Positions 49,882-62,437 of a stretch of 64,000 bases of DNA are shown here, piece by piece (the first letter of the stretch is position 1; the number at the start of each line of letters is the position of its first letter). The notes below the pieces were generated by a model. It was not told the DNA's origin and ran no database searches. It saw only the letters and a program-made list of their open reading frames with translations. This DNA comes from Panagrolaimus kolymaensis (lineage: Eukaryota > Nematoda > Chromadorea > Rhabditida > Panagrolaimidae), in assembly GCA_028622995.1 (NCBI GenBank), contig JAJQJQ010000026.1:1860001-1924000 (forward strand), in the 5' to 3' direction. The translations under genes were made by a program, and so were the position numbers.

Positions 49882-51056
49882 TCTCTTTTTTCTTACTGTC
49901 TCCCTATTATTTGCTGTTTAAAAGAACAATGGTCAAATAATGAAAACGTGACTGACTATTTTTTAACCCTTTTTAATTATAGGTGAAAAAAAAATTGCAT
50001 TGGCAAAGAAAAAAAAGAGTTGGCGGATTTGGTTTTTTTGTATTTTTATTCCCCTTTTTTGATAATGATGATAGGGTTGTAAGTAATAAAAGCTAAATGC
50101 TAGTAGACAAATTTTTATACAGAAATGGGATCTTTGTACCATAAACAACTACTAAATATAATATCTCTAAAAAGAGCAAAAAAATAAAAGAAGATAAATC
50201 CGGAGGAAAAAACGTATTTTTTGTCGCTAAGATCATGTTTATTTTCCGTTTTCAGACGATGCCATTTAGCAGCATCATCAGCTGACCCTCTTGAGATTAG
50301 CATAAAGCAAACATTATTTTTGCAAGGGCACATCGACACCTCCAAAAACCAGATACGTCATTTATATTATCCAGAAGAAGTAAAACAAATATTTTAAAGA
50401 CATTTTTGAGATTTTTGTTTTTTACGATTTTTGATAAAATGCGAGAAAAAAAAACAGATTTTAGTTTAATCTTTCTACAAAATACTTTGTTTTGAGAAAT
50501 ATTTTTTAAAGGTTAAAATATTACAGTTATATGTATGTTTTTTACTCCAAAAAAGTACCAAAGCCGATTTAATTAATAACTATGATAAAAGAAAAAAACA
50601 CACTAATTAATGTAGTCATTAATTTTTTTCCCATGTTTTTTCGATACAAAAGCATTTACTTTACCTAAAATAAAAAACACACCCAATATGTATCTTGGCT
50701 TTTTTGTATTCATCCATTAGCCATTAATCAAGCAAGCTGCTTAGATATTTCAATATTTTTCATTTTCTTCGAAACTAAATTTTAAATAATTTTTGACTGA
50801 TATGAGTCAGAAGCCAAAAGTTCAACTTTTTTTAAAAATTTTCATTCTTTAATCAACAGCTTCTTTGTTTTCTGATTCTCCTTCATTTATTTTCTTTTTT
50901 TGAACTTTTGCCAGACATGCGTAATTTGCGTAATTTAGGCATCGTCTTCTTAAAAAATTAATTATATTTCATTTTAATGAAGTAATAATAATATTAATAA
51001 TATGAAAGTGTTAAAGATCTTTTAACAACTTTTATTTTTCTGCTCAACTTAGGTAT
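49882..51056. other. Intergenic region right of the Helitron
   Basis: AT-rich, with no supported gene. Short minus-strand frames at 49963 and 50115 lack coding character. Confidence 0.5.
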
Positions 51057-51406
51057 TTAGTCAGTCGAATCGAAATAATGCTTAACCATGAGTGAAGCCG
51101 AATCTGTCGTTTGCTTTTGTTTTGCGTCATCAGACATCCGACGGCGACGACGGCGACCACGGAAGATTGCATTAATATTGTTGTGCTAGGAAAACATAAG
51201 AATAGACAAGATAGACATATTATTGAAAATGAATTATTTTTATTTGGATGAATGAAAAATTAAATGAATTGAAAAAAACTAACCTCTCTTTTATCTTTTC
51301 TTTTTTTTGCTATTTTCCACTTTCAAAAAAAAATTTAATGAATAGAACAAGACGGATCCTAGATTAATAAGCTCACGTATGTTTGCAATAAAAAAAACTT
51401 CGTCAT
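51057..51406 (-). CDS. Candidate mini-gene, Arg-rich 64-aa protein
   Basis: Three small exons join in phase 0: 51406-51377 (MTKFFLLQTY, donor TAC/GTGAGC), 51319-51284 (WKIAKKRKDKRE, donor GAG/GTTAGT) and 51185-51057 (HNNINAIFRGRRRRRRMSDD, then AKQKQTTDSASLMVKHYFDSTD and stop). Introns are 57 and 98 bp. The last exon is the persuasive part: it follows TTTTCCTAG and is much less T-rich than its surroundings. The middle exon is purine low complexity and may be wrong. The true gene could instead be longer, with upstream exons that I cannot place. Function is unknown; the polybasic stretch could bind membranes or nucleic acid. Confidence 0.35.
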
Positions 51407-52387
51407 TTTAAAATCTCTATGGGTGGCTTATTAGATCGAGAGTCAATTAATTAATTGTTTCAATTTATTATACTTCATTTTTTTAATTTTCCATACTAAA
51501 AAAAAGTACAAAAATTAAATAATTTTTTAATAAAAAAAAATTTAATAATACATTTGCATTTTTTCCTTTTAAAAAAAGGTGCACTTTTGATTTTTTTGTA
51601 TCCAAGTTTTTGATATCGTAATAAAAAAGATGAAAGGCAGAAAAAAAAATAATATTTTTGACATATGATAAACACTAATTAAAGGAAGAAGCTAACAAAC
51701 TAATTTTCTGATTTTATTTTTAATAACAAAAAACTAAAAATATACAAAGAATTACTAATTATTAATGCACGAATTAATAATTATTTTGTGAAGAAGAAAA
51801 AAGATAATATTTTCGTCAGAGTTGCACCATCGTGAGTAAGAACAGGCACGGAAAATTTCAAGATAAAAATAAAAGAAATTTCGAAATCGGCCATCGAGTG
51901 ACTGTAATAAGAAACGAACACCCGGAAATGGCCAATTACAATAGTGTAAAAAAGGGGTTTGCCAAAAATTATCTATCTGGTGCAATAATTTGCAATTTTT
52001 CATCATACATATAAATAGCAGCTGTTCCATTTCCATTTTTTACTTTTACTCATTCAAGAGAAACATTCTAAATGTTTTAATCAAATATTTTTGTTGCTAA
52101 GTTTTTTTTATTAATTTCGATGTTAATAATTCAAATGAAAGTGTTTAAAATAAATTTTTTAAATACAATACAATGATTATATGAACCAAAAAAAGATTTT
52201 CTCAAAACGAATATATAGTTCTCATTTTTTGCTTGCTGCTCATTTGCTTCGCTTTATAAAGAAGTTTAAAAAAAATATATAAAGAAAATCGGCTTTTTTG
52301 CAGTTTGAGTGGACGTGTAAAGATACAATGTAATTATTAATTTTAAATGATAAATTCTATAGTCTATTAAATAATTAAACTTTTAGT
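51407..52387. other. Intergenic region upstream of the GTPase gene
   Basis: AT-rich. Overlapping 60-93-codon frames at 51755-52036 exist on both strands with some non-random residues, but neither has a credible start or splice context. An orphan acceptor CTTTTAG lies 1 bp before the GTPase ATG at 52388. Confidence 0.45.
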
Positions 52388-54567
52388 ATGACGGTGGATA
52401 CACGATTAGCTAGTTTATCGGCAGCCTTTGCTGCTGCCGCTGGGGATGAAGATGATGAGGATAATGCAATGGAAACTGAAAGTGGTTCATTTGGATGTGA
52501 TTTCCTCATAACTGATCAACCAGAAAATATGAAAAGTTACATTGCAAATGTTAAAGATCATCTTGCTGCGGGAGAAGGTGAATGCTTTGTTGAAGTTGGA
52601 GCTTCCGCTGATGGCGGGAATACTCAAGGTTTGTTATTGTTGTTGTTAGTCTATAGCCTTTGTACCTTGTTTTTTTTTGAGACGTACTTAAATTTTTTTA
52701 GGGCTTAGTAAAAAGGATTTAGAATTAGCTTTAACAAAGAATAATGAAGCCCTCCAGGAATTGGGTTGTCGGACTTATCCTCTTACCGTCTATAATAGAT
52801 CTCGAGACAAATTTACTCAAGCAGTGTTTGTAAGGAAAAACATTGATGAAAAAGATTTTATTGAGGTTTGTATTTCTTCATTTAAAAAATCTTTGTTGCT
52901 TTAAAGATTACATAAATATTTGTAGGTACGTGTAGCGGTGGTTGGTAATGTTGATGCGGGAAAATCCACCTTACTTGGAGTTTTGACTCATAATACTTTG
53001 GATGATGGAAGAGGATTGGCGCGGCAAAGACTTTTTCGGTAAACAATTTTTTAAAATATGAAAAATATAGTTAAAGAAAAATTATGATCTCTATTTGTAG
53101 GCACAAACATGAATTTGAATCTGGACGAACTTCATCGGTTGGAAATGGTTAGTATCAATTATTTGTTTAGCTTTTTCTGAAATTTAGTACTTTTAGATAT
53201 CCTCGGGTTCGATATGGATGGAAATGTTGTAAATAATCCTAATCCCCACAGCGGAGAATTACATTGGCCCACCGTATGCTGTGATGCTTCAAAAGTATGT
53301 CACACATTTTATGGAACATTTTATAAATAAATGTTTAGGTTGTAACTTTCATTGATCTTGCGGGACATGAAAAATATTTAAAAACTACCATTTTTGGAAT
53401 GACTGGGCATATGCCTGATTATGCTATGCTTATGATTGGATCAAATGCAGGCATCGTTGGAACTACGCGTGAACATTTTTCGATAGCATTAAATTTGCAT
53501 ATTCCTGTTTTTGCGGTGGTCACTAAAATTGATATGTGCCCTGAAAATATCCTTGCACAAACCATGAAAATGGTTGATAAATTAATGAAAAGTGGAGGAG
53601 CTGGAAAGTTTCCCGTGGTTATCAAAAACATGGATGATGTTGTTCATGCAGCTAGAAATTTTTCTGGTGGAACCTTATGTCCCATTTTTCAAGTTTCTAA
53701 TGTTTCTGGTATAAATTTGGATTTATTGAAGACTTTCTTAAATCTAATTCCTCTTCATCGAGAAATAAATGAAGATGCTCCAGCTGAATTCCAAATTGAT
53801 GAAACTTTTTCTGTTGAAGGTGTAGGAACTGTTGTTTCTGGAACTTGTACCGGTGGACGAATTTCTGTTGGTGATACTCTTTTACTTGGCCCTGATGCAC
53901 TTGGTCAATTTATTCCTATTCCAATTAAATCCATTCATCGAAAACGAGTGCCGGTTAATTCCATTAAATCAGGTCAAACGGGTTCTTTTGCAGTAAAGTA
54001 AGCCTTATTTCTATAAAAAAATTCGAAACCAAAAAAGAGAAACAAAACACTTTTATTTTTACAGAAAATTTGGACGTCGTGATGTTCGTAAAGGTATGGT
54101 ATTGGTTGATCAATCAGTGCAGCCGCAAGCATGTAAAAAATTTGATGCAGAAGTTTATATTTTACACCATCCCACAACCATTATGGCTAATTATCAAGCA
54201 ATGAGTTAGTTTTTTAAACATTTTTTTAAACTTGAAATCACAAAATCAATCTGTTTTTTTTTCAGTTCACGCTGGCCCAGTTCGTCAAACAGCTACTATA
54301 GTTTCAATGGATAAAGAAGTTTTAAGAACGGGTGATCGAGCCCAAGTTACCCTTAATTTTATTCGCCATCCTGAATTTATTAAAGAAAAAACTCGAATAA
54401 TATTTCGTGAAGGTAAAACTAAAGCGGTCGGAATTGTACGAAAAATCCATCCAATTGAACGAACAATTGTCACTACAAAAACTCGTACTTCCAAACAAGC
54501 TACAGCTTCCTTCCAAGCTGTACGAACCAATAAAACTAATAAACATAAAAATGCTCATAAACATTAA
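52388..54567 (+). CDS. GTPBP1/GTPBP2-family translational GTPase
   Basis: This is an EF-Tu/eEF1A-like GTPase; GTPBP1/2 act in ribosome quality control and mRNA turnover. Eight exons (52388-52628, 52702-52865, 52926-53038, 53101-53147, 53197-53294, 53339-53997, 54065-54204, 54266-54567) give 587 aa. The N-terminal 135 residues hold an acidic [10 protein letters not shown] region. The G domain has GNVDAGKST (P-loop, about 142-150), DLAGHE (about 227-232), TKID (about 283-286) and an effector region SGRTSSVGN. Domain 2 follows ([20 protein letters not shown]), then domain 3 with [28 protein letters not shown] and [14 protein letters not shown]. The end is Lys/His/Asn-rich. The ATG directly follows a CTTTTAG acceptor. 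It is tail-to-tail with PDI. Confidence 0.96.
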
Positions 54568-55536
54568 ATTAATTAATTTTTAATTAATTCTTTCAATTAA
54601 ATACCTCTCGATTTCGAGTATAGCAATATGTATTATATCTGCTGCTGTTGCTGCTTATCCTTAAAGTTTTTAAAAAACCTCAGGAGCGATGAATTAAATA
54701 TGCATTTTTATTGGTTATTTGTTTTGCTTATTATTTTTAATATGTTGATTTTAAAATTTTTGAATCTCTCTTTATGTTTATTGTTATGTTATGTTTATAA
54801 AGAGACTGTTAAAATAATTTTAAATCAAAATGAATTTCCTTCAACCCGCTTTGAAATATCAACCAAATCAAAAAAATTTATAAATAACACAAAAAAACTA
54901 CAAATTTAATTTCTAAAAATTCATATTCAGAAAGTTTATGTTCAAGCCATTTTTTGATTTATGCTCGCAAAGTCTTTCATTCTCTATGATCTTTTTTTTA
55001 CGAGTCAAGCCGTTAGTGACCTTGTGTGCTAACGGACGGGACACGTGTAAAGCTTATTTTTTATTTCACCAAAAACGCGCTGGCAATATTTGTTTGGCTT
55101 TTGATTTGACTGACTTCTGCTTTCCTCCTTCGATAAAATCGATTTTAGACTATGTTTGATTTTTTTCCATTAAATTGACTCATTTATCGAAAACGTGATA
55201 AGAGGATTTTCTGTAATTTTTGTATAAATAAACACATGAGAGTAAAGATAATAATAATTTAATTTTTTATTTAAATATCATAATAAATCGGAGATAATCC
55301 TACTTTTTAAATAAAACAATATATAAAAAATATTTTAAAAAAACAGCTGGAATTTTTTTTTGTTCCGATCCAAAGAGAGATCGGATCATCGCCCCATAGA
55401 AATTATAACACCTCAAATGGTCAAAATATAAAACAATAAAAAACTTAATAAACAGGCAATTTGCGTAAACCCGAAATTGCAAAAAAAAACATAACAAAAG
55501 AAAGGATGAGAGAGAGATATTTATTATATTATTAAT
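54568..55536. other. Convergent 3' intergenic region with a strong small hairpin
   Basis: No gene is supported. At 55010-55035 there is a perfect 7-bp inverted repeat CCGTTAG...CTAACGG with a 12-nt spacer, followed at about 55041 by the palindrome ACACGTGT (see findings). The rest is the AT-rich 3' flank of the GTPase and PDI genes. Confidence 0.5.
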
Positions 55537-57221
55537 TTAAAGTTCGGTGTGACCTTCATCATCATCAGCTTCTTCTTCAGCTTTTTCAGCATCAGAGAGA
55601 CCTGCACCAGTTTTACCGCCGGATTCAAGGAATTTAACAAAGGCATCAAGAGTTCGATCACCACTGTAATCAACAACTTTATTGGAATTAGCTGGGAAGA
55701 ATTTGATTGTTGGGAATGATTGAACTTTAACATCTTCAACTTCATTGGTGGTTGAATCCATTTTAGCGATGACAATATTTTCATGATCCTTGTATTTTTC
55801 TCCAAGTTTATCCCAAATTGGAACTAATTGTTTGCAATGTCCGCACCATGGAGCATAGAATTCAACGAGGACATTTTTGGTATTATCACGAGCAACTTCA
55901 TCAAAGTTTTTGCCGACGAGAGTCTTGACTGGAGTTTTATCCCAATCTTCTGGAACTTCTTCGCTCATAAGATGAGGCTTAACTTTGCCATCAAGATAAT
56001 CTTGAGTGAATTTAACAATGTTTTCAGTTGTGATATCAGTGAAAGTTGGCTTGAATTTAGTCATATCTTCTTCAAGTGAAATCAAACGCATAGCTGGGAG
56101 ATCTTCCTTTTTAAGTCCAAAGAATTCCATAATTCTTGCATTATCTTCACCATCGGTGTTGATGAAAACGAAGAGAAGTTTGCCTTTGAAGTCTTTTGCA
56201 GCAGCACGGAATTCACCCATGAGCTTTTCATAATCAGCGGATTCTTTGGAAAGGAAAAGCAAATTGTGAGATTTGATTTCACCACCGAAAATGACGGGAG
56301 CGGTTTCTTGAGAGAATTCAGAAACGAGGGCAAGTCGGCCAGCTTGAATCCAAGCTTTGATTTTATCAGCGGCTAAGGTTTCATCAAAGTCAATGCGGCC
56401 TTCATCGAATTTCTTGAAAAGAGAAACCCCTTCATTTTTGAATTCAGCTCCTTCAGCTGCAGTTTTTTCATGAACAATAGCGAATGGAACATCATCAACT
56501 GAAGCGGCAACTTCAAGGAAGACTTTAGCATCATCGGAGTCAGCTGTCTATAGTACAAAAGAATATATATAAAATATGAGAGGCAATAAAAATTTTTTAT
56601 ATGTACCTTAAAGTATCCAATGACAACAACACCAGCTGAATCTTGGAAATCTTTGATTTCATCAACAGTTTTGAGTTCCTTAGCAACTGGTCCAGTCTTC
56701 TTTTTAAGCCAAGCAACGATGGAAGCTTGATCACGTCCACCGCCATATTCGGATGGTTTACCGTTGCGGAAGAGTTTGAGGGTAGGATAGCCGCGAACTT
56801 CGTAGTTGGATGAAAGGTCAGAATGAATGGTGGAATCAACTTTACCAAGTTTAACCGCTGAACCTTCTTCTTTCAATTGGGTTGCAGCTTTAGCATATTC
56901 TGGGGCTAAAGCTTTACAATGTCCACACCAAGGAGCATAAAATTCAACGAGAACAATTTCATTTTCTTTCATAACATCATCAAAATTATCCTAGAAAAAA
57001 ATTTCAACATTAAAAATGAGGGATATAAAAATTTCATTAAAATAATTTTAGCCTAAAACTTTGCAGTCTTTCTTTTTTTTATTCCCAAAAATTAAGTCTT
57101 TTAAAAATCATTAAAAAAATAAACAAACCTTAGTTAATATAAGAACATTATCTTCTTCTTCAACATCGGCACCATATACAAAAGCAGTAACAAAAAGAAG
57201 GGCCACAACCAACTTCAACAT
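55537..57221 (-). CDS. pdi-2: Protein disulfide isomerase
   Basis: This ER-lumen oxidoreductase forms and rearranges disulfides and in nematodes is also the beta subunit of prolyl 4-hydroxylase. Three exons (57221-57129, 56990-56607, 56547-55537) give 495 aa. The signal peptide is [19 protein letters not shown]. The a domain has [10 protein letters not shown] (Cys 53 and 56), then the b and b' domains, and the a' domain has [10 protein letters not shown] (Cys about 394 and 397). The acidic tail ends in HTEL, the retention signal of C. elegans PDI-2. Both active sites are complete. Exons are large and less AT-rich with C-ending codons, consistent with high expression. A stretch TTAGTTTGAG lies just before the ATG; whether it matters is unknown. 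Confidence 0.98.
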
Positions 57222-59188
57222 CTTTGCTTCACTCAAACTAAGGCGATATTCAGCAGCAAACAGCACCTCAAATATTATGTGTTTGGTTAAAAAAATAAAT
57301 AGTGATGGCAAGGAAACGTGGTCTTCCTTCCTATTCTCTCTTCAAACTAACTCCGCGTGGGCTCCTTCTATTGGATGATAGAGAGTATGTCAGTCACGCC
57401 TTCTTTTCTTTTTTCCTGCAATGTATGTATTTTTTGTTGGCAGAGCAATAATAAAGAGAAGAAGAAAAAATAAGTTTGTGATGGTCAACCCCGTTGCTCT
57501 TGCGAACGTACGCGCATTTTTTTTTGAACCGCCTTTATTTTTTCTTTTTTGTTATGCATTTCTCAAGGAAACTTTCCTGTTTTTTTTTTGTATCAAACTG
57601 CAAAAAATTACAATAACAAAACAAAGTATCTCTTTTCTTCTTTTTTTTGATTGGGAAAATGGACAATAAAAAAAATTAGTTAATAAAGTGTTTCAAAAAA
57701 AAATTGTTTAAAAAATGGGGATAAAACTAAATGAGTTTATGAAACCAAAAATAAAATGAAGAAAGAAAAAATATTTCGAATATGCAGCAAAGCAAATGGA
57801 TACGAAAGAGTTTTTTTTATAAAAAAGCTGCGTGTGTTTGAGCTTTTGAAATGTAAGCAAAAAAAATTGCAAAATTGCGCATTTATAACTTTCATCATGA
57901 ACGTATTATATTATGCAAGTGTGGCCGGCCTGATCAAATAAAACACTTTTTCCTCTTCTTCCTCATCGTTTTTAGTTTTTGAATTTTCATCCTTTTTTGA
58001 GGTTTTAAAATTTGTTTAAAAGTTTTTTTTTCAATTCCATTTCGGTGAAATTGGTTGCTTTTATTAATTTCTTTCATACTTCTTTTTGACCAACTTTTAT
58101 TTTAAAATGGGAATAATAAATTTGAGATGACGACAAAAACATTCAAAAAAAAAATTAATCAATGTATGAAATGAATGGATGGATGTGGGGATGGAGGCAC
58201 TAAGATTAACGAGGTCAAGGCTTTGCAAATCTCATTTTTAGAGGTCATATTTTTTTTTGCGCATAAAAGTGATTTTCAACCAATGACCTATACAAAATAA
58301 ACGACGTGCGTTTCAGTTTTTTACGATCGTTCCCCTTCCTTCCATCCTAAAGGGTCATTATCTTTGACCAAATTTTCTTTTCTTTTTGACTTTGAAAATA
58401 AGCAAAAAAAGGGTCAGAATTATGGCAACTGCTGAAAACAATAATAAAAAAATTGTCTGTTTGCTAGAGCTGTTAAATCAATATTCCTCTTTTTTCTGCA
58501 ACTTAACACTTTTTTCATTAAAGAAAATTAATAAACGAGTCTTTTTTTGGTGAATAAAAGAAGAACGCGTCATGCTAAAAACCTGTAGCATTGATGATAA
58601 TCACAAAAATTTTATTTTATTTATTTTAAATTAATACAATTTCAATAATCACCATGACAAAGTCATTATAAAAAAATACAAGAAAGATAAGAAAATAATA
58701 CGAATTAAGATAAAGGAACTGATGTTAAAAAAAATGTACAAACAAATCATATGAGATCAAAATATTTCGACGTTATACATCGACTTCAGATGATTTTGTT
58801 TTGTTATAAAGCATAGAGCCATGTTGAGAGAGATTAAAATAATAATGTGATTAAATTGCGCTAAGGTGTGATCGATATTTGTTTATTTTTTCCCGAGTAA
58901 ATTTCTGTATGTAAATCTAACGATGAAATAACTTTTGTTTATGAAAAGTAATGAAGCTTTAGTAGAAGCTATCCACTTTATTCAAAGTTTGGTCTTTGAA
59001 AGGGGAAATGACATACTTTTTTCATCAGTGATAAAAAAAAGTCATATTCTAAACATTGCATTGATCGTTCAATAATGTATTCAAATGAAACCACTGATAA
59101 AAAGAAGATAATAGAGATGGTTGAAGAAATAATGGGTAGAACTTCTAAAAAAAGCAAGCCATGAGCTTGTTTTTAAAATTAAAAAAGA
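57222..59188. other. 2-kb AT-rich intergenic region
   Basis: No gene is supported. Plus-strand frames at 57421 and 57756 are low complexity. The PDI promoter lies at the left end and the 3' UTR of the PEX11-like gene at the right. Confidence 0.5.
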
Positions 59189-60121
59189 TTAACCATTATC
59201 AAAGAGTCCAAAATTGACACTATTTTCATTGTTTTCAACAACAAATCGTTGAATATGGAATCCACCATAGTTTAATCGTTGAAAGGAGAGATAAGCATCC
59301 GATAAAATAAACCAAACTCCTATTCCAAAATCAATAATTAATTTGACAATACAAATCAGCTGAAAGGTTTCTAAATAAACAAAGGAAAAGTAAACAAAGA
59401 ATGAGTAATACCAAAGCAAATTGTGAAGGTACAAAAAATATTGGTAGGCGAGTTTTAAATCCGATTATCACAAGTAACGCGTGAAGAAAGCAAAATAATT
59501 GAAAAAGCATAAACTTCTGAATGTAACCAACTGAAGCAAGAAACAGTAACAGAAATTTTTGAAAAGGGTTACATTTAACTTACAAGGCGGTAAGCTCATT
59601 AATACTTCAAAGATGCCAAAATTTCGATTGTTTTTAGTATTTAGTTCGTTTTGAAGTGCCACAAGTTCATTCATTATTGGATTTAACATAGCAAAAAATG
59701 AACCAATCGCAAAAACTACTGACATAAAAAGCCATACCTCAAATAATAAAAGCGATATAAAAATAGTGGAGATTTAAAATTCTCACTGTGCAATGTAATG
59801 ACCAAACAAAATACTTTTGCTCTCTATAAACATTATCAGGAATACCAGCAAATGAATGTAACCAATCAACAAAGCTAGTAATTGGTAAAAATATGTATCG
59901 AGTATTTGACAAAATAAATTGAACAGTCTGAAAAATTTATGAATAACCAAAACAAAATGTTTTAAAGAACAAATCTTATTGCTTGGAGGAGCTTCGTTCG
60001 CTGTTGTTATGGAAGTTGTTTTATTGATGGGTGTTGTTGCAGCTGTTGTTGGATGATTATTTAGAACTGGATGAAAAGCTGTAGAATCGACATGAGTTTT
60101 GTTGATATAAATAGAAGGCAT
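59189..60121 (-). CDS. PEX11-like peroxisomal membrane protein (tentative)
   Basis: Exons 59927-59787, 59737-59584, 59530-59412 and 59359-59189 join cleanly (donors GTGAGA, GTAAGT, GTATTA). They give TVQFILSNTRYIFLPITSFV, DWLHSFAGI, REQKYFVWSLHCTVWLFM, FGIFEVLMSLPPFGYIQKFM and LICIVKLIIDFGIGVWFILS. The order (short helix, DW, charged KY-W-L, then a C-terminal hydrophobic pair) fits PEX11, which elongates and divides peroxisomes; this is judged by eye. The ATG at 60121 follows TTTTTACAG by 14 bp. Exon 1 encodes MPSIYINKTH and a Thr/Pro/Asn-rich stretch. Its donor is unresolved: phase 0 is required, and the nearest GT would leave a 26-nt intron, so the true donor may be earlier (after 60092 or 60068). 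Confidence 0.6.
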
Positions 60122-61445
60122 CTTCTCCTTTCGGCTGTAAAAAAATTGAAGAAAATAGAAAGTGAAAGGTGAAGAAGATGTGAAGCCCGACTTTTTTCAT
60201 ACACAACGGACTCTCACATTGTTAATGCATTTATATGGTAATCGTGTGAATTCTTTTTTCCTCAACAAAACAGATTTATTGAAACATTCTAAAAAAATTG
60301 TACAAAATATACACAAGCTTTTTTATTAAAAAATTTTATTTTAGTTTTAGACCAAATTTTATAAAAGCAGCAATAAATATCTTGATCGATCAACTAAAAA
60401 ATGAAGCATTTTACTTCTACCAAAGCATTTTTTCAGCAAAAGTGTAAAGCAAAATACACTCTTCTTCTTTTTTTAAATCAAGATTTATTATTCATAAACA
60501 TAATGATTATCATATGTAACTGCCAAAATATTGTTTCATACTATCAAAGAGATTTGGGATTAAAAAAAAGGTTTTCACATTTCTATCATTCTACAAAATG
60601 GCATTTTACCATAGATTGTATATTAATTTTATCTCGAATGGGAAGACATCACTTTAATATCTGTGAACTCTAATTATGTCTATCATTCATCCGTCATGAA
60701 TTTATCCGTTTCATTGAATACATATATTTGTTTTGTTTGAAAGCAAAACTTTCCAAAATTTATTTATTTTTATCCAAGCCACTTTCAAAAGAAAGAGCTA
60801 GAAATTATATTTACCTCAAATTAAATTGGGTATTAACCGATGATTAGACAGCAAACCAAAATATTTCCATTACAAAAGATCTGCGCAATAAATGAGATAT
60901 TGCTTTAATGCATTCTTTGTATCAGAGAATCAAAGAAAGATCTTTTTTCGTTGGCAAAACTAAACCGCAAATTTTTTTTAGTCTTCATTTGATTTTTTTG
61001 TTAGTGCTTCTTCGATAAAATTCATGATTGTTTTCACCGCTTACCCCATCGTGTTTTTAAAATACTAATAAAGCTAAATTTAATTATTTTTAACCGAAGC
61101 AATTACATTTGTTAATTTTTACTTTTTATGTTAGATGAGGGGAACATTTTAATGCTTTGAAAAAAAGCTTTCACATACACGCGCTGTTCCTTCCTTTCTT
61201 TCCCTTTCGCTTTTTTTGTTGTTGTTTTTTCTTTCTGCCTCCTTTTTTTCCAATTTTCCTGCCAGCTTGTGAGTTTTATTTCGCAACGTAGTATATTGCT
61301 CTGAATCAGCGTGTTTTTTGGTTATTTATCTGGAAATTTCTTTACTGTTTCGTGTCGTCTTTTATTGTTTATAATCTTTCATTTTTACCATTTAATCCTT
61401 TTTTAACTTTAATATGTGCTACTTTATAGATTTTGTAAACCAATT
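60122..61445. other. Divergent promoter region between PEX11-like and WBP2 genes
   Basis: AT-rich with pyrimidine runs. The 90-codon frame at 60401 has no coding signature. The sequence CTTTATAG lies about 16 bp before the WBP2 ATG. Confidence 0.5.
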
Positions 61446-62437
61446 ATGTCGGTTAATACGTCTCATACTCCTGATGGCCGTGGTGTTTTACTTTATCAAG
61501 GAGAAATGTAAGTTTTGAATGTGTTTTCATTAACGGATTAATCAATTTGAACCTTTTTTAGCATTCTTCTTTTCTCTCAAAGTGTTGATATGGAATTTGA
61601 AGCCAATGATAATGCTGCTTTTAATGGAAGAAAGTTTCATGGATATATCTACTTGACTTCTCATCGAGTAATAAGCTCAATAATTGATAACCTTTTATTA
61701 TATTCTTGTGCTTTTTCAGGTCATTTTTATCAACACCAAAAGTGGGAACCTTCGTTCATTCTCGATGCCTTTCTTCTGTATGCGCAATGTTAAACTCGAA
61801 CAACCAATTTTTGGTGCAAACTATATGAAAGGAACAGCTATTTCTCAACCTGGTGGAAACTATGAAGGTGATGTAGTTTGGAGGACTACTTTCCCAAAAG
61901 GTGGATGTATTCACTTTGGACAAGCTCTTATTCGAGCAAATGATACAGGTTTAGCTTGTATTGTTTAGTTTTCAACTTACTCATTTTTTTATGTTTTCAG
62001 CTGGCGCAATTTTCGTTTTCGATCGTCCACCAGCTTATGAAGCACCAACTGCTGGTTATCGTGAAATGCCACCATCGTATTATTATCAAAACAATTTTCA
62101 AGGTTATAATTATGCTGGAAATGTATTTAATGATGTTCCAACGAATGTTTATGTTTACGATCAACCTCCACCTTATCCAGGTATGAACGGATATAATGGA
62201 CAACAACCTCCACCAAATGCTGCTCCTGCTAATCCACCATATCCTGCTAATGGTAATCCACCATATCCTGCATCTGGCAATCCAAATTATCCTGCATCTA
62301 ATCCACCATACCCTGCTGGTGATGTAACATCAAATCAAAATGCCATGTATCCAGATCTTCATCGTCGAAATCCAACTGCGCCACCATCAGAACCACCACC
62401 ACCTTATGAAGCTCCACCATTGCCTCCAAAAGCCTAA
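61446..62437 (+). CDS. WBP2: WW-domain binding protein 2 (GRAM/PPxY)
   Basis: This adaptor binds WW domains of YAP and NEDD4-type proteins. Four exons (61446-61507, 61562-61667, 61720-61948, 62001-62437) give 277 aa. The N-terminal GRAM/PH-like domain (about 1-135) includes GRGVLLYQGE, SVDMEF, FHGYIYLTSHRVIFINTKSG, SFSMPFFCMRNVKLEQPIFG and EGDVVWRTTFPKGGCIHFGQ, all in family order. The C-terminal half is Pro/Tyr/Asn-rich with four PPxY motifs (PPAY, PPSY and two PPPY) plus repeated NPPYPA units. The last two introns use TTTTTCAG and GTTTTCAG, unlike the TTTTTAG used elsewhere. Length is close to human WBP2 (261). Confidence 0.96.

Noticed and set aside
51755..52036. Overlapping frames of 93 (minus) and 60 (plus) codons
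   Set aside because: Some residues look non-random, but there are in-frame stops upstream, no credible start and no compatible splice sites; at most a pseudogene remnant.
54938..55159. 73-codon plus-strand frame
   Set aside because: Open by chance across the hairpin island; no conserved motif or splice context.
57421..57941. Two plus-strand frames of 82 and 61 codons
   Set aside because: Lys/Phe-rich composition of AT-rich spacer, with no supporting signals.
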